Shown here: one piece after another, positions 8,040-16,732 of the stretch
Numbering within the stretch: the first letter of the stretch is position 1
Layout: each line of letters begins with the position of its first letter
From: SHLQ01 sp033344795
GTDB lineage: Bacteria; Actinomycetota; Acidimicrobiia; Acidimicrobiales; SHLQ01
DNA: 64,000 bases
Assembly: GCA_033344795.1 (NCBI GenBank)
Contig: JAWPMS010000001.1
Location: 1,240,001-1,304,000, forward strand
Direction of reading: 5' to 3'
Notes under the pieces: model-generated
The model's input: only the letters and a program-made list of their open reading frames with translations
Databases searched by the model: none
What the model was told of the DNA's origin: nothing
Made by a program: the position numbers and the translations under genes

Positions 8040-9275
8040 TCACCGACGTCGGTACTTCTCCAACAAGAAGGCAACTTCGCTGGCTCTGTCGAGCGGCCCG
8101 TCTTCATAACGTCGCTCCTGCAGCACGGACAGCGCGGCGCCAACCTCTGGACCCGGCACGATTCCCAAGAGGTCCATCACGTCTTCGCCACTGAGCTCTG
8201 GACGCAAGTTCGAGAGGTCCTCTTGTGCATCCAGCTCTACGAATAGCTCGCCCAATCCCCTGTCTGAAACCTGGCGTACGTCGAGCAGCTCGAGGAGCAC
8301 CGGCACCGAGTCGTACCCCACTCGATCGACGAGACGCCTCACCGTCGTCGCTTCGAAATCCTGACCACCGTGTGCCACGAGGTCAAAGCCTGCCAGTGCA
8401 AGCCGCATTTCTCGACTTTCGCTGTTCGAATAGCGCAGCTTCTCGAGTTGCGCGGCTCGATCACGCGATTGCGTTCGGCTGAACACCACCAACCGTCGAA
8501 GTGAGCGGTCGGCCCTCGAACGATCGAGATCTGCGCCCACATCGACCAACTGACCCGCGTCGATGGTTTCGGCGATGTACGGCCACGCGCCGACGGCGGA
8601 CAGAAACCGAAGACCCTTCGACGGCAGAGGCGCCGCCAGGAGTTTGTCGAATTCGTCACGGATGCGCTCTTCAGACACGATCGACATCCGATCGATCAGC
8701 TTGATTGCAGCGGCCCGAACAGGATCTGCCACGGCGAGATCGAGACGCGCAACAAAACGCGCGGCCCGAAGAATCCTCAGGGGATCGTCGGAAAACGACA
8801 CCTCGGGTTCGATGGGCGTCACGAGCAACCGATCCTCGAGGGCGTCAGCCCCACGGAATGGATCGATGTGGGTGCCATCAGAAGCATCGATGGCCATTGC
8901 ATTCACGGTGAAGTCGCGCCGAGACAGATCCACCTCGATGTCGTCGCCGAAAACGACCTCCGGTTTCCGAGAGTCATCAGAGTACGAGTCAGCTCGGTGC
9001 GTCGTGATCTCGTACGGCCGGCCATCGATGCGACAGCCAATCGTTCCGAACTTCTCCCCCTGGCTCCAGACCGCCTCAGACAGCGGCGCAACGATCTCGC
9101 GAATCCGCTCCGGCCGAGCCTCGGTGGTGAGATCGAAGTCGAGATCATCGAGAGACACCCCGAGATGCATGTCGCGAACGATTCCCCCGACGAGGTAGAG
9201 CGAAAACCCCGCCTCGGAAAACGCCGTCGTGAGCGGCTGCACTTCGGAGAGAACCTGGGGCAACATCTGATCCAC
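8040..9275 (-). CDS. cca: CCA tRNA nucleotidyltransferase / poly(A) polymerase family protein, without recognisable HD domain
   Basis: About 411 residues. The class II nucleotidyltransferase head is clear: LYLVGGIVRDMHLG, then DDLDFDLTTEA with the metal-binding Asp pair, and RRDFTVNAMAI. The neck region (DPLRILRAARFVARL, then RMSIVSEERIRDEF) follows. Actinobacterial PcnA normally has a following HD hydrolase domain (HxxxxHT... motif); no such motif is seen here, and the tail is shorter than usual. The GTG at 9275 is preferred because TAGCCT lies 8 nt upstream, as for other leaderless genes here; the ATG at 9266 is an alternative. The position matches pcnA in mycobacterial origin regions. Confidence 0.88.
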   Translation of the reverse strand: MDQMLPQVLSEVQPLTTAFSEAGFSLYLVGGIVRDMHLGVSLDDLDFDLTTEARPERIREIVAPLSEAVWSQGEKFGTIGCRIDGRPYEITTHRADSYSDDSRKPEVVFGDDIEVDLSRRDFTVNAMAIDASDGTHIDPFRGADALEDRLLVTPIEPEVSFSDDPLRILRAARFVARLDLAVADPVRAAAIKLIDRMSIVSEERIRDEFDKLLAAPLPSKGLRFLSAVGAWPYIAETIDAGQLVDVGADLDRSRADRSLRRLVVFSRTQSRDRAAQLEKLRYSNSESREMRLALAGFDLVAHGGQDFEATTVRRLVDRVGYDSVPVLLELLDVRQVSDRGLGELFVELDAQEDLSNLRPELSGEDVMDLLGIVPGPEVGAALSVLQERRYEDGPLDRASEVAFLLEKYRRR

Positions 9276-9283
9276 GCCAGGTG

Positions 9284-9289
9284 AGGCTA
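9284..9289 (-). promoter_or_regulatory. -10 element of cca
   Basis: TAGCCT on the - strand, 8 nt upstream of the GTG at 9275. It is part of the leaderless-promoter pattern and lies back-to-back with the promoter at 9302. Confidence 0.5.
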
Positions 9290-9301
9290 GGGGAACGCAA
9301 G

Positions 9302-9307
9302 TAACCT
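9302..9307 (+). promoter_or_regulatory. -10 element of the GNAT gene
   Basis: TAACCT, 7 nt upstream of the ATG at 9315, with no Shine-Dalgarno sequence between; consistent with leaderless transcription. Confidence 0.55.
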
Positions 9308-9314
9308 CGGCGTC

Positions 9315-10007
9315 ATGTTGCTCGAACGCTTTACGCGCCCCGTGCGGGGCGTTCGAATCATCATGAAGGAGAGTTCGCCCCTCGGAGCCCAGATCGTCCC
9401 GCATCGCAGGCTCGAGACGCGCGAAGTTCGTCAGCTCATCGACCACCTCACCCCCCGGGTGGAGGGGCCAATCGTCACGAGTGCCATGACCACCGTCGAA
9501 CAGGATGGATTTCGATCTGCCGGTTTCGTGGAACGCGAGGCGCTCCATCTTCTTCGGCATCCCTTGCATGAGGTTCCGGACTATGTCGAGACGGTGGCGA
9601 CGCGCTCCGGACGATGGACCGATACCTCTCGCGTGCTCGAAATCGACGCCGAGTCCTTCGACCAATTCTGGAAGCTCGACCGAGACGGGCTACTGGCGGC
9701 TCGCAAGGCCACTCCCATTCACCGATATCGGGTTGCCCTCATCGACCGCCGGGTCGTCGGGTATGCGATCTCTGGACGATCGGGTCGGTCCGCCTTCCTC
9801 CAGCGTCTCGGCGTCGATCCTGCCCATCGCGGGCAGGGCATTGGCGCGCAACTCGTCTCCGATTCGATTCGCTGGGCGATTGCCGGTGGTGGGGCCTCGA
9901 TGCTCGTCAACACGCAGGTCGTGAACGCCGACGCGCTGCGCCTGTACGAACGACTCGGCTTCGTCCTCGACCGCGAACAGCTGAAGGTGCTCGAGTGGCC
10001 CCGGTGA
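9315..10007 (+). CDS. GNAT family N-acetyltransferase
   Basis: A 230-residue protein whose C-terminal half is a GNAT domain: LQRLGVDPAHRGQGIGAQLV carries the acetyl-CoA pyrophosphate loop (R-G-Q-G-I-G), and NADALRLYERLGF is the end of the fold. The N-terminal half resembles a degenerate GNAT unit, so a double-GNAT arrangement is possible. It occupies the place of mutT4 between pcnA and the DUF6049 gene in mycobacteria. The acceptor is unknown. Its TGA overlaps a GTG start of the next gene (GTGA), indicating coupling. Confidence 0.82.
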   Translation: MLLERFTRPVRGVRIIMKESSPLGAQIVPHRRLETREVRQLIDHLTPRVEGPIVTSAMTTVEQDGFRSAGFVEREALHLLRHPLHEVPDYVETVATRSGRWTDTSRVLEIDAESFDQFWKLDRDGLLAARKATPIHRYRVALIDRRVVGYAISGRSGRSAFLQRLGVDPAHRGQGIGAQLVSDSIRWAIAGGGASMLVNTQVVNADALRLYERLGFVLDREQLKVLEWPR

Positions 10008-12052
10008 GACGCGCAACGCTGTTTCTCGCGTCTATCGGCCTGGCCCTCGTCGTGGCGACGGGACTCTCTTCGCCAGCGGGGGCGCAAGGTCAAGGATCAC
10101 TCGAGCTCGTTGCACAAAGTGCCTGGGTCGACGACGGAGGAATCTACGACATTCAGGTTCGCGTGGCGGGTGCTGATCCCGATTCATCGGTCGTTCTCCG
10201 CGCCTATTCTCCTTGGCCGAATCGCGGTTCTTTTCTTCGCCTCGACCTCGATGGACAAGAACCCTTGCTCGAGCTCGAACCTGTTCTTCTCGGAGATCTT
10301 CAAGGGACGAGCAATGAGGTGATCGCTCTCCAACTCGGCATTGTCGGCCCGAACACGATCATCGACGAACCCGAAGATGACGAGCCTCCGCTCGATCTGT
10401 TGGTCACCGAAGGGGGTTCCGCGGTGCATCCCATCGAGATCGTCTTGCTCGACCCCGACGGAAACATCGCTGACAGCATCTTGACCTCGCTGATCGAATT
10501 GCCACGCTCGCAACGAAATCCCCCGCTTGGGACGTCGATCATCCTCGAATCGGATCTGCCGAACGGGACAAACCTTGATGGCACCACGGGGTTGGACGCC
10601 GATGTCACCGTGAGTCTCGCAACGATCGTCGACGCGGCCGCCACACACCCCGACGCCCGCGTTGCTCTCTCGATCGTGCCCGAGTCGCTGGTCTCGCTCG
10701 GCCGTTCGGCCGACCCAACCCATGTCGCTCTTCTCGAATCGATGCAGGAATCGCTCATCGATAGTCAGCTCCTTCCCAACCCATACGTCGAGGTGGAGGA
10801 GCAGGCCTGGATCGACAACGAACTCTCCAACGCGCTCGCCGATCTGTATCGAACTGGTTCTCAAGCCACGATTGATGCGATCGGCCACACGCCCGACAGC
10901 TCCGTGATGTTGCTCGATCGCACCATCACCAGCACAGGACTTGATGCGCTTGTCGAACTTGGCGTGCAGGGCGCAATCGTGCGCCCCGCTCAGATCGAAA
11001 CGCTCGACTCCAGCCTCTTCCCCCAGTCGCTCACGACGAGGTTCTTGATTCCGACCGCCGACGGAAACACCGTTCCCGCGCTGGTCGCCGACGGTGGTCT
11101 CACCAACCACTTCAGCAACCCGGGTGGTGCCGTCTACAACGCCAACCGCCTACTGGCTGACCTGACGATCCTGTCGTTGCAGAACAGCGATGTGCGGCAG
11201 GCGGCCGTCGTGGTCCCACCGGACGACTGGTTCCCCGACCCACAGTTTCTCAATGTCTTCCTGAGTGGTCTCGAGCGCATACCCGTCATCCGTGGAGTCA
11301 CGCCACGCGATGCGCTCGCCGGAACCGAGTTCGCTCCTGCTCGAGGCATCGGAACGCTGAGTCCGCCACTTCGCAGGGAGCTCCGCCCCCGCCGCTTGCC
11401 AGAAGATCTCGGGTCGTATCGGACCGAGTTCAACCAGGCTGAGTCAGCAATCGCGAGCTGGTCAAGCGTGATCGAGGGAGACCGGGCTTCGACCACCAGG
11501 CTGGATGAGCTCCTGCTGGTGAGCGCAGATGCCCGTCATTCACCATCCGGTCGCTCGTCATACATCGACGCGATCTACTCGTTGATCGATTCCCAGAAAT
11601 CCGATTCGATCACGACACCGGAGAACGAAACGATCACGCTCACAGGACGCCTTTCCGACGTCCCCATCGTCGTGGAGAACAACCTTGACGTCGATGCATC
11701 GGTGCTCCTGTTGCTCGACAGCGAAAAACTGGCGTTTCCCGATGGTCGAGAGGTCCCCATCGTTCTCGAACCTGGACCCAACCGAATCGACCTACCAATC
11801 GAAGCGCTCGCCTCAGGAGACTCGCCGATTCGCATCCAGGTTCTCAGCCCTGATCGATCGATTCTCCTCGGCTCATCTGAGGTGCTCGTGCGCACGTTCG
11901 CATTCTCTGGCGTTGGCATCGTGATCGGCGTCGCAGCAATTATCGTTTTGTTGCTGTGGTGGCTGCGGCACCTTCGATCGGCCCGAGATACAGTCGAGAC
12001 GCTTCCCGACAGTTTCCTGTCGGCCCCGACCGAAGAATCTCTCGGAGTCTGA
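10004..12052 (+). CDS. DUF6049 family exported membrane-anchored protein
   Basis: A 682-residue protein related by position and architecture to mycobacterial Rv3909. A signal peptide (about residues 1-27, ending SPAGAQ) precedes a long extracytoplasmic region. One transmembrane helix lies near the C terminus (about 636-658: VGIVIGVAAIIVLLLWWL), followed by a basic stop-transfer and a short cytoplasmic tail. The start chosen is the GTG at 10004, overlapping the GNAT stop; a GTG at 9995 would add three residues. In actinobacteria this family sits directly before murJ and is thought to act in envelope assembly; here degV follows instead. Confidence 0.8.
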   Translation: MRRATLFLASIGLALVVATGLSSPAGAQGQGSLELVAQSAWVDDGGIYDIQVRVAGADPDSSVVLRAYSPWPNRGSFLRLDLDGQEPLLELEPVLLGDLQGTSNEVIALQLGIVGPNTIIDEPEDDEPPLDLLVTEGGSAVHPIEIVLLDPDGNIADSILTSLIELPRSQRNPPLGTSIILESDLPNGTNLDGTTGLDADVTVSLATIVDAAATHPDARVALSIVPESLVSLGRSADPTHVALLESMQESLIDSQLLPNPYVEVEEQAWIDNELSNALADLYRTGSQATIDAIGHTPDSSVMLLDRTITSTGLDALVELGVQGAIVRPAQIETLDSSLFPQSLTTRFLIPTADGNTVPALVADGGLTNHFSNPGGAVYNANRLLADLTILSLQNSDVRQAAVVVPPDDWFPDPQFLNVFLSGLERIPVIRGVTPRDALAGTEFAPARGIGTLSPPLRRELRPRRLPEDLGSYRTEFNQAESAIASWSSVIEGDRASTTRLDELLLVSADARHSPSGRSSYIDAIYSLIDSQKSDSITTPENETITLTGRLSDVPIVVENNLDVDASVLLLLDSEKLAFPDGREVPIVLEPGPNRIDLPIEALASGDSPIRIQVLSPDRSILLGSSEVLVRTFAFSGVGIVIGVAAIIVLLLWWLRHLRSARDTVETLPDSFLSAPTEESLGV

Positions 12053-12054
12053 TC

Positions 12055-12894
12055 ATGACCGTTCGAATCGTTACCGACAGCGCCTGCGACCTCAGCGACG
12101 AAGAGCTCGCAGAATGGGGAATCGGCATGGTGCCCCTCTCTATTCGCTTTGGCGATGAAGAGTTCATCGACCGCACCGAACTCAGTACCGACGAGTTCTA
12201 TCGCCGGCTGGCTGGCTCGGATGTCTTGCCGGAAACGTCGGCTCCCGCGCCCGGCGCCTTTGCCAACATGTTCAACGCGATGGCCGGCGAGGGCGCGACG
12301 GGCGTTGTCTGCATCAACCTTTCGGAGGCGCTCTCCGCAACGATCCAGTCCGCCCGAACTGCGGCTACATCCGATGACGTCGAGATCGACGTCCGTGTGA
12401 TCAATTCAAAGTCGGTCACCGGCGGGCTTGGATCCATGGTTCTTGCCGCAGCCAAGGCCGCTCGCGAAGGTGCGACCATCGATGAGGTGGTTGCGCTCAT
12501 CGAAGACCTGAGCGGTCGGACACGGGTCTACGCAACCCTCGACACTCTCGAAAACCTCAAGAAGGGTGGCCGCATCGGCGGCGCTCAGGCTGCGTTTGGC
12601 GCGATGTTGTCGATCAAGCCACTCCTCGACCTGAGCACCGGAGAGGTCGTCGCGGCCGGAAAGCAGCGCACCCGCAAACGCTCCTTGGCTTGGGTCCGAG
12701 ACAAACTCGCAGAAGCCGGTGATGTCGAAAACCTCGCGATTCTCCATTCGAACGCTGACGACATCGACGAATTCATGTCGACCTTGTCTGACATTCCCAC
12801 CGTCGCAACCGCTCGCACCAACATCATCGGCGCGGTGATCGGCACACACGGCGGGCCGGGAATCGTCGGCATCACGTATCAGACCAAGGCTTGA
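12055..12894 (+). CDS. DegV family fatty-acid-binding protein
   Basis: A 279-residue protein with the DegV hallmarks: RIVTDSACDLSDEE at the N terminus, TSAPAPGAFANMF in the first lipid-contact loop, INLSEALSATIQSA, and LENLKKGGRIGGAQAAFGAML in the C-terminal domain. Family members bind a fatty acid and can act as FakB subunits that present fatty acids to a kinase (FakA). No fakA is in the window. It starts 2 nt after the DUF6049 stop, with GGAG upstream, and so is probably in the same operon. Confidence 0.9.
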   Translation: MTVRIVTDSACDLSDEELAEWGIGMVPLSIRFGDEEFIDRTELSTDEFYRRLAGSDVLPETSAPAPGAFANMFNAMAGEGATGVVCINLSEALSATIQSARTAATSDDVEIDVRVINSKSVTGGLGSMVLAAAKAAREGATIDEVVALIEDLSGRTRVYATLDTLENLKKGGRIGGAQAAFGAMLSIKPLLDLSTGEVVAAGKQRTRKRSLAWVRDKLAEAGDVENLAILHSNADDIDEFMSTLSDIPTVATARTNIIGAVIGTHGGPGIVGITYQTKA

Positions 12895-12930
12895 CTCGGG
12901 CCGTGATGCCCCATCAGCGGACGAGAGCAG

Positions 12931-12936
12931 TAGCTT
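12931..12936 (+). promoter_or_regulatory. -10 element of the kinase gene
   Basis: TAGCTT, 9 nt before the ATG at 12946; no ribosome binding site in between. Same pattern as other leaderless genes of the window. Confidence 0.5.
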
Positions 12937-12945
12937 TTCTTCGCT

Positions 12946-14820
12946 ATGTCACAAACGCCCACCGATAGTCGTCCAGTGTCTGGTCGTCGCCTCGCAGATC
13001 GTTACGAGCTGATCGCGCGAATCGGTTCCGGCGGAATGGCCGAGGTCTGGGAAGCCATCGATCACAGCCTCGGTCGTCGTGTTGCCGTCAAGATGTTGCA
13101 TCCACATCTCGCAGCCGATCGCTCGGTTCTTTCGCGCTTTCGCAGCGAGGCTCAGGCGGCCGCCCGGTTGACACATCCAGCGATCGTTGGAATATACGAC
13201 ACGGTCACCACCGACGACACCGACGCCATCATCATGGAACTCGTCGAAGGGCGAGACCTTCGCACGATCCTCGATGAGCGTCCGACGCTCGCGGCGTCCG
13301 ATGCGGTCGAGGTTGGCATTCAACTCGCCGGCGGTCTCGGACACGCCCATCAAAACGGCATCATCCACCGTGACGTGAAGCCGGCAAACATTTTGGTGCG
13401 ACCCGATCGAAAGGTGAAACTTTCAGATTTCGGTATCGCAAAGGCGCTTGATCAAACGAGCCACACCGAATCGGGTTCGCTGGTCGGCACGGTCAAATAT
13501 CTTGCTCCTGAACAAATCGAGGGGCACGCCGTCGACGGCCGCACCGATCTATACGGTCTCACGACGGTGCTGTACGAGATGTTGTGTGGCCAGGTGCCTT
13601 TTGCTGCTCAAGATCTGATGGGTGCAATGGAGCGCCTGCGAAAAGAAGCACCGCGAGCTCGAAAGCTTCGCCCCGACCTCCCACCCGCGCTCGACGACTT
13701 TTTGGCCCGTGGATTGTCGCGAAACCCCGACGACCGATTCGTCGACGCAGCCAGTTGGGCGGCTTCGCTCACCGCGGCCATGCGTGGCGATGCGACCATC
13801 GTCGAATCGCCGTCACCGAGCATTCCCATTCGCCCTGCCCCGTCGCCGGCTGCGAGTGCTCCGCTTCCACCGATCGCGAATGTGAGTCCCCCCGTCGTCG
13901 ACCGTGGACCTTCCAGCCAATCAGCCAGCCCGGGCTCAGTCGCTCCCGCTGGTGGCGCATTCGGGCCTTCGGCCAACCCGTCCGCCGGACCGGGTCCGGG
14001 AGCGGCCCGACCGCCCTCCATACCAACCCGAGGTTCAACCTCGGCTTCGCCGGCGAAACACCATCGAAGTCGAAACCGTCTCGCATGGCTTGGTCCGGTC
14101 ATCGCCCTTGCACTGATGATCGCCGCCATTGCAACGGTGTGGATGTTGTTGAAGCCTGCGGGCGACGCCGTCAACAATCGAATCAGCAGCGACGACAGCA
14201 TCGTCGAACAGACCACAACTCCGCTCGAAACCGACGAAGCCGCCGATAGCACCGCACCCTCGGGCGTCGACGATCCGACGACCACCGAAGCCGAGACGAC
14301 CACGTCGACCGAAACGACGACCACCACGACAATCGCGGCATTCGTCGACGGCCAGCGAAGCTTCGGTTTCGACCCGCTCGGCGACAACGATGAACACAAC
14401 GAAGCGGCGTTGCGGGCAATCGACGGCGATCCCTCGTCGTTCTGGTACACCCAGTCGTACACCACTCGCTCGTTTGGTGAGATCAAGGACGGCGTCGGGC
14501 TGATCCTCGAATTCGAGGAACCACAGCCGGTCGACCGGGTGATGGTTTCCGCCAGCCGCGTCGGCTGGGCAGCGCAGATCTACGACGCCGACGAAGTCGC
14601 ATCTGGACTCGTTGGATGGGGCGATCCAATCGCCGAGTTCAGCGACCTTCCACAACAGGCCGAACTGGACGTTCCAAACATCTCCGTCACCGCAATGTTG
14701 CTGTGGATCACCGATATGGGCCTCGCTCCCGAGCAGACCGTCGAGGACTACGATGCCCAAGTGGCTGAGGGCGGATTCCATCAACGTCTCGAGATCTTTG
14801 AGATCGATCTGGTTGGCTGA
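12946..14820 (+). CDS. Transmembrane Ser/Thr protein kinase with discoidin-like extracellular domain (MurJ-locus kinase)
   Basis: A 624-residue protein. The kinase domain (about 18-275) has all the key residues: glycine loop GSGGMAEV, VAVK Lys49, HRDVKPAN with Asp143, DFG Asp161 and APEQ, so it should be active. A Pro/Ser-rich linker, a membrane helix (near 385-405) and a Thr-rich stalk follow. The extracellular C-terminal domain (about 460-624) contains AIDGDPSSFWYTQSY and GVGLILEF. That domain resembles the C terminus of mycobacterial MviN/Rv3910, in which MurJ, a pseudokinase and this domain are one protein. Here the kinase is free-standing, immediately precedes the sigma gene, and no murJ is adjacent. 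Confidence 0.88.
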   Translation: MSQTPTDSRPVSGRRLADRYELIARIGSGGMAEVWEAIDHSLGRRVAVKMLHPHLAADRSVLSRFRSEAQAAARLTHPAIVGIYDTVTTDDTDAIIMELVEGRDLRTILDERPTLAASDAVEVGIQLAGGLGHAHQNGIIHRDVKPANILVRPDRKVKLSDFGIAKALDQTSHTESGSLVGTVKYLAPEQIEGHAVDGRTDLYGLTTVLYEMLCGQVPFAAQDLMGAMERLRKEAPRARKLRPDLPPALDDFLARGLSRNPDDRFVDAASWAASLTAAMRGDATIVESPSPSIPIRPAPSPAASAPLPPIANVSPPVVDRGPSSQSASPGSVAPAGGAFGPSANPSAGPGPGAARPPSIPTRGSTSASPAKHHRSRNRLAWLGPVIALALMIAAIATVWMLLKPAGDAVNNRISSDDSIVEQTTTPLETDEAADSTAPSGVDDPTTTEAETTTSTETTTTTTIAAFVDGQRSFGFDPLGDNDEHNEAALRAIDGDPSSFWYTQSYTTRSFGEIKDGVGLILEFEEPQPVDRVMVSASRVGWAAQIYDADEVASGLVGWGDPIAEFSDLPQQAELDVPNISVTAMLLWITDMGLAPEQTVEDYDAQVAEGGFHQRLEIFEIDLVG

Positions 14821-15420
14821 ATGCAAACCCTGGCCGAGGACGACGACCTGATTCGTGCGGCACAGGGTGGTGACATGGCGTCACTCGAGATCTTGCTCGA
14901 CCGCCATCACGATCGCATTCGCGCCGTGTGCTCCAAGGTTGTCGGGCGGGGCGCAGACGCGGACGATGCTGCACAAATGGCCCTGATCTCGATCGTCAAG
15001 AACCTCGACTCATTCGACGGGCGAGCGCAGTTCACCACCTGGTCGTACCGCATCGCCACGAACGCCGCGATCGATGAGCTCAGACGACGAACCCGCCGCA
15101 GTGCAACCTCACTCGACGACGAGGAAGGACACCTGCAGATTGCTTCGCTCGGAAGCCTCGAGAACGCGACGTCGGCCCGAATCGATGTCAACGACGCGCT
15201 CGATCAACTGGCGGAAGACTTTCGGGTGCCGGTCATCTTGCGCGATTTGTGTGGTCTGGATTACGACCAGATCTCCGAGGTGTTGAACCTTGCACCGGGA
15301 ACCGTACGTTCTCGGATCGCGCGTGGACGAGGCAAGCTCGCCGACATTATTGGACCTGTGACCGATGGCGGGAACCAATCGGATACTCGCGGCGTACAAG
15401 GACACGACGATGAGTACTGA
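14821..15420 (+). CDS. ECF RNA polymerase sigma factor (SigM-like)
   Basis: A 199-residue extracytoplasmic-function sigma factor. Region 2 includes DADDAAQMALISIVKNLDSFDGRAQFTTWSYRIATNAAID (split here across 2.1-2.4), and region 4 has LDQLAEDFRVPVILRDLCGLDY and an HTH at EVLNLAPGTVRSRIARGR. Its ATG abuts the kinase stop. The C-terminal tail after region 4 overlaps the anti-sigma gene by 11 nt. Position between the MurJ-type locus and trxB matches sigM of mycobacteria, which controls envelope stress genes; that role is inferred from synteny. Confidence 0.88.
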   Translation: MQTLAEDDDLIRAAQGGDMASLEILLDRHHDRIRAVCSKVVGRGADADDAAQMALISIVKNLDSFDGRAQFTTWSYRIATNAAIDELRRRTRRSATSLDDEEGHLQIASLGSLENATSARIDVNDALDQLAEDFRVPVILRDLCGLDYDQISEVLNLAPGTVRSRIARGRGKLADIIGPVTDGGNQSDTRGVQGHDDEY

Positions 15421-16384
15421 ACCCTTCACCGACGAGATTCTCTCGGCCATCATCGATGGCGAGGCCGACGACGAGACCGTCGCGGCCGTCGCCGCCGACC
15501 GTGTCGCCACCGCCCGCCTGGCACAACTTCGCAACGCCGTTGACATGGTCGCCACACCGGTTCCCGACGCCACACCGGAACGACGCAGCGCTTCCATCGC
15601 CGCTGCGATGGCCGCGGCCACTCCCGCTTCACCTGAGGTCACCTCACTCGCCGCAGCACGCCACGAACGCACGGCCAAGACCTCGACGAAGTCAGAATCG
15701 ACCCGACAGTGGTTTGTACTGGCGGCAGCTGCGATCGCCCTCGTTGTGGCGATTCCACTCGCCCTGCAGCTCCGGAGCGGCAACGACGCCGACGTCGCTA
15801 CGGCCGACGACACCAGTGCTGATGCGACCGATTCGCGAAGCCTCGCGACGGATGATGCCGTCGACGACACAGCTGACGCAGCGAGCGACGAGCCAGCTTC
15901 AGACGAAGGCGCTGAAGAAGGCCTGACGGCAGAAGCGATGGCAGACGAGTCACTCGACATGGCGGAGGGCGATGGCGAGTCCGACGATGCCATGGAAGAA
16001 AGCGAAGAGCCGGCTGACGACGCCGACAGCGCAGCAGATGATGCGCCAGCGACAACGGCGCCAGCCGAGGTCGGGGCCCCAACGATCAGCCCAGCGGCCG
16101 CTCTTGCCGACGCAACCACCGTGAACAGCCTGGAGAGCCTCGAGAGCCTGCTCGCGATCAATGCCATCACCCCCACCTTGACCCTCGATGTGGTGATCGA
16201 TGCCGTCGTCGAAGCGGGCCTGTCACCCGAGTGCGCCGAGTCGCTCGAAGAAACGAATCCCCCCTCGTTTGCACTCGCCTCGCTGAGTGAAGGGGGCGGA
16301 GAGACCAGGTTGTTGATTCTGCAGTTTGATGAAGATACAAACGCGATCACGCTCGACGCAGAGGACTGCGCTCAGCTTGGATAG
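15410..16384 (+). CDS. Putative membrane anti-sigma factor
   Basis: A 324-residue protein starting at MSTEPF (15410), inside the end of the sigma gene. The N terminus (DEILSAIIDGEADDETVAAVAAD) resembles the zinc-less anti-sigma domain start found in SigM partners. One transmembrane helix lies near residues 98-117 (WFVLAAAAIALVVAIPLAL). The extracytoplasmic region is very acidic (Asp/Glu/Ala/Ser repeats, about 120-230) and ends in a small folded domain with two cysteines. Overlap with the sigma gene and topology support sigma-factor sequestration at the membrane. Sequence similarity to known anti-sigma factors is weak. Confidence 0.72.
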   Translation: MSTEPFTDEILSAIIDGEADDETVAAVAADRVATARLAQLRNAVDMVATPVPDATPERRSASIAAAMAAATPASPEVTSLAAARHERTAKTSTKSESTRQWFVLAAAAIALVVAIPLALQLRSGNDADVATADDTSADATDSRSLATDDAVDDTADAASDEPASDEGAEEGLTAEAMADESLDMAEGDGESDDAMEESEEPADDADSAADDAPATTAPAEVGAPTISPAAALADATTVNSLESLESLLAINAITPTLTLDVVIDAVVEAGLSPECAESLEETNPPSFALASLSEGGGETRLLILQFDEDTNAITLDAEDCAQLG

Positions 16385-16394
16385 GCTCGCAGCC

Positions 16395-16703
16395 ATGTCT
16401 CAGCCGAGCGACTCGACCCCAGACTGGCCCCAGCAAGCAACCGAGACGATTGTCAACCTCGTTGACAACGTCAAACACAAGACCACCGAGCCAGCGACCA
16501 AGGTCGTGCGAGGCATCGTGTATGGAATTGTGATCGTGCTTCTCGGTGTTCCTGCGGTGATCATGCTTCTGGTCGGTCTCGTCCATCTGCTCAACCAGAT
16601 CAGCACCGACGTGCTGGGGTTGGGCGTTTGGCTCGTATATCTCGTCCTAGGCGTCATCTTCACCATTGCCGGCTTCGTGCTCTGGCGTAAACGCGTCGCC
16701 TGA
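16395..16703 (+). CDS. Small membrane protein, two predicted helices
   Basis: A 102-residue protein starting with MSQPSDSTPDW. A polar, amphipathic N-terminal half is followed by two hydrophobic helices (about 42-67 and 75-96) and a basic C terminus (WRKRVA). Lies 10 nt after the anti-sigma gene and 29 nt before trxB in the same direction. No functional family is recognised; the layout is reminiscent of phage-holin-superfamily or phage-shock-like proteins but this is not supported by motifs. Confidence 0.65.
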   Translation: MSQPSDSTPDWPQQATETIVNLVDNVKHKTTEPATKVVRGIVYGIVIVLLGVPAVIMLLVGLVHLLNQISTDVLGLGVWLVYLVLGVIFTIAGFVLWRKRVA

Positions 16704-16732
16704 ACCCGGTCCACTCCCCCACAAGGAACGTC

